Notes: generated by a model from the letters alone, not told the origin. Counted from the first letter of the stretch, positions 40,244 to 48,100 are shown. The stretch: DNA of 48,175 bases from Desulfobacterales bacterium (GCA_028704555.1 JAQWFD010000009.1:45500-93674); one strand, 5' to 3'. A program made the numbers and translations.

Positions 40244-41251
40244 TCAGTTTATAATTTTTATATGAGACTGCTGATGAAGTTTTTCCAGCCACGCGTTGAA
40301 TGTTTCATCCACCTTTTCCTTATAAATTTTGTCCTGAATCTCTGTCGAGGCTTCTTCGAAGGTTTTATCGGGTGTCTTGACAATTTCTTCTATGAAAAAG
40401 ATCTGATACCCTTGATCCGTATCGACAACAGGTGAAATTTCTCCAGCCTGCATTCCTTTAAAAATGTCCTGAAGCCGTGGCGAAAAGTCTTCAAAATCAA
40501 AAAAACCAAGATCCCCTCCGTCAGAGCCCATCGCCGATTCGGAATAAATTTTGGCCATCAATTCAAACGGTTGGTTTTTATTCAGTTTATCCAGAACCTC
40601 TTCAATTTTATTACGAATCTCTTTTTTCGCAGCTTCACTGGCTTCCGGGTCGACTTTCAGCAGGATATTTCTGAGATGATACCGCTGGTCCCCGGTGAAT
40701 TCATCCGGATGAGACACATAATACGCTTTGACATCCTCTTTGGTAACCACAATCTTCGATTTAACTTCACGGTTCACCAATTTTGTACGAAGAATCTGCT
40801 CTTTGACACCATTTCTGTACGCTTCGAAGCTCATTCCCTCAGCTTTTAATTTTTGTCTCAGATTCTCGTCGGTAAAAAAATTAGTTTTCTTAATCTGCTC
40901 GATCGTTTCATTGATTTCATTTTCGGTTACCGTAAGTTTTAACCGGTTGATCTGTTGTTCAGTCAATTTTTTATCGATGAGGCCGGCAAGCATTTCCTGA
41001 CGAATCTTAAATAAAATTTCTTTCTGGTTACCGGAATATCCGGTGGCCATGGCTCTTGCCACATACGGATTCATCATCTCATTGAGTTCGGAAAGGGTAA
41101 TAATGTCGTCATTGACTTCCGCTACAATCCGGTCCACTATCTCAGCGCCTTGGACACGAGAAAGCGATACGCTACCAGACAGGCAAATTGCCAAGAACAC
41201 GAAAAAAATGATCTTGAAATGATTGAAACTAAGGTTGGATTGCATTTGCAT
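40244..41251 (-). CDS. surA: Periplasmic SurA-like chaperone/peptidyl-prolyl isomerase
   Basis: A 335-residue exported protein that assists folding of outer-membrane proteins. A signal peptide (about 1-35, hydrophobic core IIFFVFLAICLSGSVSL, cleavage after VQGA) is followed by a SurA N-terminal chaperone domain (about 38-165; DRIVAEVNDDIITLSELNEM) and one parvulin-type PPIase domain (about 190-295; YHLRNILLKVD, then GSDGGDLGFFDFEDF). E. coli SurA has two parvulin domains, so this is the shorter one-domain form. It lies downstream of a related lipoprotein gene and mfd. Confidence 0.92.
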   Translation of the reverse strand: MQMQSNLSFNHFKIIFFVFLAICLSGSVSLSRVQGAEIVDRIVAEVNDDIITLSELNEMMNPYVARAMATGYSGNQKEILFKIRQEMLAGLIDKKLTEQQINRLKLTVTENEINETIEQIKKTNFFTDENLRQKLKAEGMSFEAYRNGVKEQILRTKLVNREVKSKIVVTKEDVKAYYVSHPDEFTGDQRYHLRNILLKVDPEASEAAKKEIRNKIEEVLDKLNKNQPFELMAKIYSESAMGSDGGDLGFFDFEDFSPRLQDIFKGMQAGEISPVVDTDQGYQIFFIEEIVKTPDKTFEEASTEIQDKIYKEKVDETFNAWLEKLHQQSHIKIIN

Positions 41252-41389
41252 AGTATATTTTCCGTTTCCTTATCGCAATGTTGTCTATTCTGTGCCTCGA
41301 CAGGCACTAATCATCAATCGGCTGATCAACCGCGCAGCGGCCGGGAAGAAAGGGGCTGGCATTCGTTGTTGATTGCAGCGGTAAAAATA

Positions 41390-42079
41390 TCATGAATTGA
41401 CAAGCTTTTCCCAGAGCGCTTTGTTTACCTCAATTCCATATTTTATTCGAAGCTTATTCAGCCACCGTGTATACCTTTTCTCGGCTTCCTCCCGACGCAG
41501 ACGCAACGCAATCTTCGCCCGGATTTCTTCCGATTCGTCAGACGCAGCGTCCGGTTCAAGCCCCTGACTTTCGCAGTACTGCAGATAATCAGCAGATATG
41601 GCTTCAGATGATATTTGAATTTTATCTTCCAAATCTGTTTTGATCACCTTGTCAATCAATATCCGTCGCCGGAGTCTCTGGCTCCACGCCTTATATGAAA
41701 CGGCACTGGTCAGCAGCATGTCTTCAAACTCATCATCCGGATAATCCTTCTTTATCTCGTCCGCAGCCTGCCGGACCTGTGCCTCTCTGATATCAATACC
41801 GAGTTCACTGGCCCGCTCTCTGATGACGGCCTCTTCACTCAGCTGGTTCAAAACCCGATGCCTGATGTCAATTACATATTGTCTCTGGTGAACCACATCG
41901 GCCGGGTATGAACTGAGCGAGGCCTCAAAAGCCTTTTTAAAATCCTCAGCCGTCACAACGGTGCTGCCAACCCGAATCAAACAGAACGATTTCTGATCTG
42001 AATCCATGCTGAAACAGCCTGAGGCAACAACGCAGGTAAATAAAAAAAACAGGGCCGATACCGCCGCACGTATCCTCAT
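41390..42079 (-). CDS. SurA N-domain-like lipoprotein without PPIase domain
   Basis: About 229 residues from ATG at 42079. The N-terminus MRIRAAVSALFFLFTCVVASGC is a lipoprotein signal with lipobox VASGC, so the mature protein starts at that Cys and is membrane-anchored in the periplasm. The rest resembles the SurA chaperone helices (VGSTVVTAEDFKKAFEASL, VLNQLSEEAVIRERASELGI), but no parvulin domain follows; the C-terminus is charged and helical. The frame is open to a TTG at 42169 with another ATG at 42136. No start has a strong ribosome-binding site; 42079 gives the most typical lipoprotein signal. Probably works with the adjacent surA product. Confidence 0.8.
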   Translation of the reverse strand: MRIRAAVSALFFLFTCVVASGCFSMDSDQKSFCLIRVGSTVVTAEDFKKAFEASLSSYPADVVHQRQYVIDIRHRVLNQLSEEAVIRERASELGIDIREAQVRQAADEIKKDYPDDEFEDMLLTSAVSYKAWSQRLRRRILIDKVIKTDLEDKIQISSEAISADYLQYCESQGLEPDAASDESEEIRAKIALRLRREEAEKRYTRWLNKLRIKYGIEVNKALWEKLVNS

Positions 42080-42294
42080 CCGCTTAACCGGATTTGCATT
42101 GAAGCGGCTGAAACGGCCCAGGCCCCTGGCATTCATGGCGCATCTTTGACTGAACCGCTCGTTTTGCAATGCCAGACCATCCGTACATTATTCATAGCCA
42201 TTTGCATGAGCCCCTCAGTCCGAACAGGTTAAGTTAATATTTCAAGCATGATATCTTGTAGAAAACATAGATTGAAGCTAACGAGTTAAAGTCT

Positions 42295-45200
42295 TCAGGC
42301 GTTAACACGTTGCATGATTTCTTTCAAGATGTTTTTGACCTCCGCCAGTTGCCCCAACGGCGTTCGTTTAAACAGCCGGGCTTTCAATACATAATCAGGG
42401 GTAAATTCATACCGCCGTTGATCGGTTCCCAGCATATCAATAATGCCAAACGGATTTTTCTGATGGATATCGGAAAAAGAGAGGGAAAGCAAATTTCCGT
42501 TCATATCAAGCCGCCGGACCCCTGCTTTGATACATAATACCTTCAGCATAATTTTCAAAAGCAAATTATCTGCCTCCTCCGGCAATTCGCCAAACCGGTC
42601 TTTTATCTCCTCCCTGAAATCCGAAATTTCCTTCAGGTCTCTCATCCTTGCCAGACGGCGATAGTTTGACAGACGTTGGTCAATATCTGACATATACGTT
42701 TCCGGGAAAAAACCCGATATTGTCAGATTTATTTCAGGCTCCAACTCCTCCTGAACCGGTTCCCCTTTCAATTCGGATACGGCCTCTTCCATCAGTTTAA
42801 GAAACATGTCATAGCCGACAGCGGCAATACGTCCCGACTGGGAGGAGCCCAGAATCGTACCCCCGCCGCGTATCCGCATATCGTTCATGGCGATCTGAAA
42901 TCCGGAGCCTAAATCACTGTGTTCAATCAGGACTTTCAACCGCTTCTGCGCATCCCGGGTCAGTGCAGTATCCCTGGGAACGAACAGATACGCATAGGCC
43001 TGCTCATCCGAACGCCCCACCCGCCCGCGCAACTGATACATCTGTGCCAGCCCGAAACGGTCCGCCCTGTTAACGATGATGGTATTGGCAGACGGAATAT
43101 CCAGACCGGATTCAATGATGGTCGTACACAGCAGCATATCAATCTCCTTGTGCACAAACTGCAACATTACCTGCTCCAGTTCTTTCTCATCCAGTCGACC
43201 GTGAGCCACTCCGATCCGGAGCTCCGGTACCAGCTGCTGCACATAATCAGCCATTGATCCGATGGTATTGATATTATTATGGACAAAAAACATCTGCCCG
43301 TTTCGCTTCAATTCTTTGCCAACGGCCTCTTTGATCAGGGCATCATCAAATTCGGAAATATACGTAATAATCGACTGTCGCTGTTCCGGCGGAGTCGAAA
43401 TAATACTGATATCCCGCACCCCCATCAACGACATGTGAAGGGTTCGCGGAATGGGCGTTGCCGATAAAGCCAGAACATCCACGGTGTGTCTGATCTGTTT
43501 CAGTTTTTCTTTATGTCGGACCCCAAACCGCTGTTCCTCGTCAATCACCAGGAGTCCGAGATCTTTAAATTCAATGCCTTTCTGCAACAACCGGTGAGTA
43601 CCGATAATTACATCCGTCTTACCGGTTTTAAGATTTTCTATTATCCGGCGCTGCTGCTCAGGCGTTCGGAATCTGCTCAGGCACTCAACCGTTACCGGAT
43701 AATGTTTATATCGTTCCTGAAATGTGGAAAAATGCTGTTCGGCGAGCACGGTCGTGGGAACCAGCACCGCAACCTGTTTGCCACCGTTTACCGCCATAAA
43801 CGATGCCCGCAGAGCGACTTCTGTTTTCCCGTATCCCACATCACCACAAATCAGCCGGTCCATGGAATTGGGCGATTCCATATCACGCAGAACATCGTCG
43901 ATGGCTTTGAGCTGGTCATCGGTTTCCTCATATGGAAAACCGGCTTCAAATTCCCTGAAATAACTGTCCATCTTCGAAAACGAATGCCCCTGCTTGACCT
44001 TTCGGGCGGCATAGAGTTTAAGCAGCTCACCGGCTATCTTTTCAACTGACTTTTTGACCTTCTGTTTCACACGGTCCCAGGATTTGCCCCCCATTTTATC
44101 CAGCAGTGGCTCAATGCCCTCAACTCCCATGTATTTTTGCACCATATTCATATGATCGACCGGCAGGTACAGCTTATCATCGTCTTTATAGACAAGCAGG
44201 AGAAAATCATTTGCGGTGCCGTTCAGTGCAAGTTTAACCAGGCCTTTATAGCGTCCGATTCCATGTTCCGTATGAACGACAAGGTCATCTGTTTTAAGCT
44301 CATTGAATGACAACAGCTCCGTCTGAATCTTTCTTCGGGACGGCCTTCTTCTTCGATGTCTGACGCCGAATATTTCATCTTCCGTAATAATGGCCAATGC
44401 TTCATCCGGCCATACAAATCCGGTAGATATCACGCCAAGGCTTATGGATACCGAGCTTTTACTGTGCGCTGGCCTTTGAAATCCATCGATCAGATCCGGT
44501 TCGATACCATAGGGCATGATAAGCGATTTCATCCGTTCTGCCTGGGTACGGCTGTTGCAAACCAGCAGCGTGTGCCACCCGGAATGCTGCTGATTCCTGA
44601 TTTGGGCCGCCAGAGGTAAAAAAAGGTTTTCCTTTTCTTTGTGAATCGTCAATTCCGTTGTCAACAGGCTGTTGTCGCTGACAGAAAAAGGAACCTGCAG
44701 GCATTCAGGCCTGCGCGTACGCTCCCCGCTGACCAGTGGAAGGGCAGTGAACGCGATGGGATTGTACCGTGACAGGCACCGGCTGACCTCATTCCAATCC
44801 AGATACAACTCATCCGGATCAATACAAATCCGGTCTTTTTTTTCTTTTACGGAAATAATATTTTTTTCTATGGTTTCCCTGAACGCCCTCGCTGTTTTTT
44901 CCAGTTTGTCCGGCTCGATCAATATCATCTGACATTGCTCCGGGATATAATCAAACAAAGTATCCAGTCCCTGATATATCAATGAAATCAGGCTTTCAAT
45001 TCCGGGGAAGATTCCCTCTGCCCTGATCCGATCCACAATGTTCCGGAGACTGGTTATCGGCAGCTCCTGTTCAGCGGCCTGCGCTCTGATCCGACTCAGG
45101 ATCCGGGCCATATCTGCTTTCTCCAGAATGGCTTCTCTGGCCGGCAATATGACCGCTTCCTGCACCTGTTGTTTGGTTCTTTGATTTTCGGCTGAAAAAA

Positions 45201-45816
45201 ACCGAATCGACTCTACGGTATCACCCAAAAATTCAATCCTCAGCGGATCGGGATACAGCGGAGATAAAATATCCAGTATCCCTCCCCGGACGCAAAAATC
45301 ACCGGATTCTTCGACGATCATGGATCTCACATAGCCACCGGAAATGAGTTTTTCAATAAAACAGTCTCTATCCAGTTCTTCATCGACCATGATCAACTCG
45401 GCGTAACGGCTGAGCGCCTCTCTGGGAATCAATTTCTGCAAAAGGGCATTAACCGTCGTAACGATTACCGGCGCTTTTTCCCACGCTACCATCTGGTACA
45501 AACTTCGGATTCTCGATGCGGCCGTTTCATTATGGTAAGGCATGAACGTGAACGGCATCACATTATATACGGGAAAATGAATGATCGGGCAGTCGGATGG
45601 CAAAAAATATTTCAAATCAGTGGCAACGATTTCACATTCCTCTACCGAGGATAATACAACCGTAACCGGGCCTTTGAGCTGCTGATATATTTTAGACACC
45701 AGATACGATCGTTCAGAGCCTGATAGTCCGCTGCATTCAATCGGACATTTATTGTGAGCGGCTTCGGATATCAGACGCTGAGTTAAATTTTTATCTTGAT
45801 TTTGGTTTTTAAACAA
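42295..45816 (-). CDS. mfd: Transcription-repair coupling factor Mfd
   Basis: A 1173-residue DNA translocase that removes stalled RNA polymerase and recruits UvrA. The N-terminal UvrB-like region (FPVYNVMPFTFMPYHNETAA, then EESGDFCVRGGILDI), the RNA-polymerase-interaction domain (LKTDDLVVHTEHGIGRYKGL), the translocase with Walker A GDVGYGKT (about 655-662) and DEEQ box (about 755), the RecG-like motifs (GRVGRSDEQAYAYL) and the C-terminal TRCF domain are all present. No ATG fits; the start is TTG at 45816 with GAGA eight bases before. The gene begins 22 bases from the divergent tRNA-Thr gene. Confidence 0.97.
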   Translation of the reverse strand: MFKNQNQDKNLTQRLISEAAHNKCPIECSGLSGSERSYLVSKIYQQLKGPVTVVLSSVEECEIVATDLKYFLPSDCPIIHFPVYNVMPFTFMPYHNETAASRIRSLYQMVAWEKAPVIVTTVNALLQKLIPREALSRYAELIMVDEELDRDCFIEKLISGGYVRSMIVEESGDFCVRGGILDILSPLYPDPLRIEFLGDTVESIRFFSAENQRTKQQVQEAVILPAREAILEKADMARILSRIRAQAAEQELPITSLRNIVDRIRAEGIFPGIESLISLIYQGLDTLFDYIPEQCQMILIEPDKLEKTARAFRETIEKNIISVKEKKDRICIDPDELYLDWNEVSRCLSRYNPIAFTALPLVSGERTRRPECLQVPFSVSDNSLLTTELTIHKEKENLFLPLAAQIRNQQHSGWHTLLVCNSRTQAERMKSLIMPYGIEPDLIDGFQRPAHSKSSVSISLGVISTGFVWPDEALAIITEDEIFGVRHRRRRPSRRKIQTELLSFNELKTDDLVVHTEHGIGRYKGLVKLALNGTANDFLLLVYKDDDKLYLPVDHMNMVQKYMGVEGIEPLLDKMGGKSWDRVKQKVKKSVEKIAGELLKLYAARKVKQGHSFSKMDSYFREFEAGFPYEETDDQLKAIDDVLRDMESPNSMDRLICGDVGYGKTEVALRASFMAVNGGKQVAVLVPTTVLAEQHFSTFQERYKHYPVTVECLSRFRTPEQQRRIIENLKTGKTDVIIGTHRLLQKGIEFKDLGLLVIDEEQRFGVRHKEKLKQIRHTVDVLALSATPIPRTLHMSLMGVRDISIISTPPEQRQSIITYISEFDDALIKEAVGKELKRNGQMFFVHNNINTIGSMADYVQQLVPELRIGVAHGRLDEKELEQVMLQFVHKEIDMLLCTTIIESGLDIPSANTIIVNRADRFGLAQMYQLRGRVGRSDEQAYAYLFVPRDTALTRDAQKRLKVLIEHSDLGSGFQIAMNDMRIRGGGTILGSSQSGRIAAVGYDMFLKLMEEAVSELKGEPVQEELEPEINLTISGFFPETYMSDIDQRLSNYRRLARMRDLKEISDFREEIKDRFGELPEEADNLLLKIMLKVLCIKAGVRRLDMNGNLLSLSFSDIHQKNPFGIIDMLGTDQRRYEFTPDYVLKARLFKRTPLGQLAEVKNILKEIMQRVNA

Positions 45817-45824
45817 AGTATTTA
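45796..45824 (+). promoter_or_regulatory. Possible tRNA-Thr promoter overlapping the mfd start
   Basis: TTGATT (45796-45801) and TATTTA (45819-45824) are 17 bases apart and would start transcription about 7 bases before the tRNA. The hexamers fall across the first codons of the divergent mfd gene. The -10 match is weak, so the call rests mainly on position. Confidence 0.4.
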
Positions 45825-45838
45825 TCTCGCATTGTCAG

Positions 45839-45911
45839 GCCGGCGTAGCTCAGTTGGTAGAGCAGCTGATTCGTAATCAGCAGGTCAGCGGTTCAAATCC
45901 GCTCGCCGGCT
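45839..45911 (+). tRNA. thrT: tRNA-Thr (anticodon CGT)
   Basis: A 73-base cloverleaf. Acceptor stem GCCGGCG pairs with CGCCGGC; D-arm GCTC...GAGC; anticodon stem GCTGA/TCAGC with loop TTCGTAA, giving anticodon CGT, which reads ACG (Thr); T-arm AGCGG TTCAAAT CCGCT. The discriminator base is T and CCA is not encoded. It is divergent from mfd and followed closely by a strong terminator, so it is a single-tRNA unit. Confidence 0.97.
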
Positions 45912-45934
45912 TCACTTTAAATGGTTCAAAAGAC

Positions 45935-45981
45935 ATAAGGATTTTTCAGTATCTGATATTCTGAAAAATCCTTATTTTTTT
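45935..45981 (+). terminator. Intrinsic terminator of tRNA-Thr
   Basis: ATAAGGATTTTTCAG (45935-45949) and CTGAAAAATCCTTAT (45961-45975) form a perfect 15-bp stem around an 11-base loop, followed by a run of seven T. Confidence 0.9.
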
Positions 45982-46115
45982 CAATCGGGCACAATCATTT
46001 TATAGGATGATGAAATGGAACACTCATCCCGTAAAGGATATTTTGAGGATTTCGCATTTATCTGACATTGAATAACGCCGTCATACAGATCAAAATACTA
46101 TAAATTGAAACATTA

Positions 46116-46152
46116 TCAAAAAACAGCATGAAACATCAATGCTGTTTTTTGA
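46116..46152. terminator. Second hairpin, terminator-like, bidirectional
   Basis: TCAAAAAACAGCAT (46116-46129) and ATGCTGTTTTTTGA (46139-46152) form a perfect 14-bp stem with a 9-base loop; the arms themselves supply A- and T-runs. No gene lies between this and the tRNA terminator, so it may back up that terminator or shield the downstream unit. Between the two hairpins (45982-46115) nothing is recognisable. Confidence 0.6.
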
Positions 46153-46213
46153 TTTATTGAACACGGTTCGGGATGGTAAAGCAGGGATTTTCTGATTATC
46201 ACCGCCATGCAAC

Positions 46214-46242
46214 TTGACATAAGGCGTCTGACTGTATATTAG
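46214..46242 (+). promoter_or_regulatory. Promoter-like site of the unknown two-gene unit
   Basis: A consensus TTGACA at 46214-46219 has TATTAG at 46237-46242 (17-base spacing) or TATATT at 46235-46240 (15-base). Transcription would begin just before the perfect hairpin at 46251, making that hairpin the very 5' end of the RNA. Confidence 0.6.
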
Positions 46243-46250
46243 TATCGAAT

Positions 46251-46285
46251 TTAAATCAGGTGTCCTTTGGGTACACCTGATTTAA
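46251..46285 (+). promoter_or_regulatory. Perfect 13-bp inverted repeat in the transcript leader
   Basis: TTAAATCAGGTGT (46251-46263) pairs perfectly with ACACCTGATTTAA (46273-46285) across a 9-base loop (CCTTTGGGT). Lying directly downstream of a promoter-like sequence and without a proper T-run, it could be an operator or a 5' RNA hairpin; an early attenuator is less likely. Confidence 0.65.
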
Positions 46286-46307
46286 TTAAAAATACAAAAC
46301 AGTTTCA

Positions 46308-46447
46308 GGGCTTGATCATAATTGCGGCCATATTTCTTTTAGGTGTAGTTTCGAAGTCCCGGCCGGTCCCCCCGTATCGTGCTGGAGAAGCCGGAAACGG
46401 CCGGGACGGTTCTCACGACGTTATGGCCGCAGTTATGCTGCAAGCCC
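46308..46447. mobile_element. 140-bp palindromic MITE-like element with 8-bp target duplication
   Basis: The left end GGGCTTGATCATAATTGCGG (continuing CCATA to 46332) and the right end (46422-46447, reverse complement beginning GGGCTTGCAGCATAACTGCG) are terminal inverted repeats of about 25 bp with few differences. The inner halves also pair in part (CCCGGCCG near 46358 with CGGCCGGG near 46398). Directly flanking the element, CAGTTTCA occurs at 46300-46307 and again at 46448-46455, a perfect 8-bp duplication expected from transposition. There is no room for a transposase, so mobilisation in trans is implied. A degenerate relative lies between glyQ and glyS. It inserted in the leader of the gene at 46498. 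Confidence 0.85.
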
Positions 46448-46497
46448 CAGTTTCACGAAGAGCGCAAGCTCAACCTGTAACCATCAGTGGTGCTTTC

Positions 46498-46839
46498 ATG
46501 GATACCATCCATACAGTTGAAGCGGTTGTAAAATCCATCATATCCGGTCTCTTTGAATCAATCACCGGAAACAATCCTGACGATACGGAATATATTCTGA
46601 GCGTAAAAACCGTTATTCAGGCTACCGAAAATTTTATTCAACAAAACAGCCAACTTGCAGCTCAATGGCCGCCCCTTAAAACCGCATTATATTCCCATTC
46701 AAAGCAATTATGGCTGAACCATATTAAAAACCTGAAAAAAAACGAACCCGAAGCAAATGAAAAATCCACGGATGAGACTGAGGAATATTTTGAATACTGT
46801 TTCGATCATATCTATGAATACGGCAGCTATCCATCTTAA
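46498..46839 (+). CDS. Unknown small helical protein
   Basis: A 113-residue soluble protein (start MDTIHTVEAVVKSIISGLFE) with an acidic C-terminal half rich in Glu, Tyr and Phe. The frame is open back to a TTG at 46267, giving 190 residues, but that extension is translated from the palindromic element and from the leader hairpin. The element's flanking duplication shows it was inserted, so ATG at 46498 is the likely original start, with only a weak ribosome-binding site. The element extension would encode a hydrophobic stretch (GLIIIAAIFLLGVVS) that could accidentally tether the protein to the membrane if translated. I do not recognise the family. A 40-residue ORF follows 38 bases later. Confidence 0.6.
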   Translation: MDTIHTVEAVVKSIISGLFESITGNNPDDTEYILSVKTVIQATENFIQQNSQLAAQWPPLKTALYSHSKQLWLNHIKNLKKNEPEANEKSTDETEEYFEYCFDHIYEYGSYPS

Positions 46840-46877
46840 GCCGTATCCACATCAACCCGCATATGGAGATTTTTTAT

Positions 46878-47000
46878 ATGGATGAAGAACTCGAATCAAA
46901 ATTGAAAGGCGAAATTGAAGACATCATGGATCAGGTGGATGCTATTTTAAAAAAAATTGAGACATCAGATGCTGCGGGCAACAAAGGAAGTGACGAATAG
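46878..47000 (+). CDS. 40-residue acidic small protein
   Basis: A short ORF, MDEELESKLKGEIEDIMDQV and 20 more residues, with GGAG nine bases upstream of the ATG. The heptad-like spacing of Leu/Ile (ELESKLKGEIEDIMDQVDAI) suggests a single amphipathic helix or coiled coil with a flexible Gly/Asp/Lys tail. It is too short for a confident call, but the good ribosome-binding site and its position 38 bases after the preceding gene support a real, co-transcribed small protein. Function unknown; it may partner the upstream protein. Confidence 0.5.
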   Translation: MDEELESKLKGEIEDIMDQVDAILKKIETSDAAGNKGSDE

Positions 47001-47402
47001 GCAGTGCCCTCTCATAACTTCTGATCCCATGATCATATAGATTATAACGTGAGGTTACAAATACGTATCGTATTCTGCCGCAATAAAATTGCCCGCTCCA
47101 AACCCGGCGCAAAACGCAACGTTTTTAAACACATTTTTTTTGGCGCATTGCGTGAAAATCATTCTGTTTCCGGCTTGACTGGATCAAACAGGGTTTTAAA
47201 CAGCTGCGCCTTAAAAATTATCACATTATGTCAGTTAGTGTCTGTCCAAAAAGGCAGCATGGCTGTTTAAACTTAAAAAAAAATTTTAACCACAAAAATA
47301 CATGGCGTATTTAGAAGATTAAAATCTACGACTGACACACATGGAAAAGACAGACTGTGGATGGACAAGTAGTTGTCCATCGAGTTGTAATCAGGAGGTA
47401 TC
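47001..47402. other. Intergenic region before the IHF-like gene
   Basis: No gene is convincing; a GTG-started frame at 47049-47270 has no ribosome-binding site and a Cys/Arg/Ser-rich, non-protein-like composition. The region is AT-rich towards the gene. The inverted repeat at 47361-47380 is described separately. Confidence 0.5.
47361..47380 (+). promoter_or_regulatory. Operator-like inverted repeat upstream of the IHF-like gene
   Basis: ATGGACAA (47361-47368) and TTGTCCAT (47373-47380) form a perfect 8-base inverted repeat with a 4-base spacer, 22 bases before the start codon and 13 before the AGGAGG. It could bind a dimeric regulator or form an RNA hairpin near the ribosome-binding site. 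Confidence 0.5.
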
Positions 47403-47687
47403 ATGACATTAACGAAGAATGAAATAGTTGCTCAAGTACATGAAATGGGATTCACCCAAAAAAAATCGGTGGATATAATTGAATCGTTACTCGAAATTAT
47501 TAAGCGGACACTTCAACAAGGGGAGGATATCCTTATTTCCGGATTTGGAAAATTCTGCATAAAAAGTAAACGCAAACGCCGTGGACGAAATCCGGCTACC
47601 GGAGATGATCTTATGCTCAAAGAAAAAACTGTAGTAACATTTAAATGTTCCGGAAGATTAAGAGATACAATTAATGAGGGATGTTAA
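47403..47687 (+). CDS. IHF/HU-family DNA-binding protein, IHF-alpha-like
   Basis: A 94-residue nucleoid protein. The motif ISGFGKFCIKSKRKRRGRNPATG is the DNA-wrapping arm with the RNP turn of the HU/IHF family; MTLTKNEIVAQVHEMGFTQK resembles IHF-alpha N-termini. The ending (VVTFKCSGRLRDTINEG) is also IHF-alpha-like. AGGAGG lies five bases before the ATG, predicting strong translation. Unlike the HU gene at 29292 it may bend specific sites; the alpha/beta status and partner are unknown. It lies just before an rRNA operon on the opposite strand. Confidence 0.9.
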   Translation: MTLTKNEIVAQVHEMGFTQKKSVDIIESLLEIIKRTLQQGEDILISGFGKFCIKSKRKRRGRNPATGDDLMLKEKTVVTFKCSGRLRDTINEGC

Positions 47688-47951
47688 TTGTCCGTTGATT
47701 TATCCGGATGCAGGAGGGGCAACGGGCCGATGAACCTGACCGTTTTAATAATCCTGTCTCCACGATAGTCCCCCGCTTAGAAGCTCCTCCAGTTGTTCAG
47801 TCAATTGACAGACGCAGTAAGCGCCCTTCCCGTCCCCGATACAGATGAGATAACACCATCGGTGTGATTGATTATTTTGTCTGCAATCCCATTTGACCGG
47901 AAGCACCTGTGGATTCTGAAATCCGGAAGAAATTTTTTTCAAACAAAACAA

Positions 47952-48033
47952 ATATGATGGCCTTGTAAAAAGTCATAAAACAAAAACACCGCGGGAATGA
48001 CGGATGTGGATACTTTTTACGAGTTCATCATAT
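47952..48033. repeat. 82-bp inverted-repeat (MITE-like) element with GTCATTCCCGCG core
   Basis: ATATGATGGCCTTGTAAAAA (from 47952) and, on the other strand, ATATGATGAACTCGTAAAAA (from 48033) are terminal inverted repeats of about 23 bp with about four differences. The centre contains CCGTCATTCCCGCGG on the minus strand, a motif common in small dispersed bacterial palindromes. It lies between the IHF-like gene and the rRNA terminator; the segment 47688-47951 otherwise holds nothing supported. Confidence 0.65.
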
Positions 48034-48050
48034 ATTAATAAAATATTAAT

Positions 48051-48086
48051 AAAAAAACCCGGTGGTCAGTTAAGCCCACCGGGTTT
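48051..48086 (-). terminator. Intrinsic terminator of the rRNA operon
   Basis: On the minus strand AAACCCGGTGG (48086-48076) pairs perfectly with CCACCGGGTTT (48065-48055) across a 10-base loop, followed by a T-run (48057-48051). It lies about 15 bases beyond the 3' end of the 5S rRNA. Confidence 0.9.
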
Positions 48087-48100
48087 GATATAAAGATTTT

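Noticed and set aside
46267..46497. N-terminal extension giving a 190-residue protein from a TTG codon
   Set aside because: It starts inside the leader hairpin and is translated mostly from the inserted palindromic element, which the 8-bp duplication shows to be an insertion.
47049..47270. 73-residue ORF
   Set aside because: GTG start without ribosome-binding site, odd composition and no family features.
47745..47951. 68-residue minus-strand ORF
   Set aside because: Cys/Trp/Gln-rich with no ribosome-binding site; lies in a spacer next to a repeat element.
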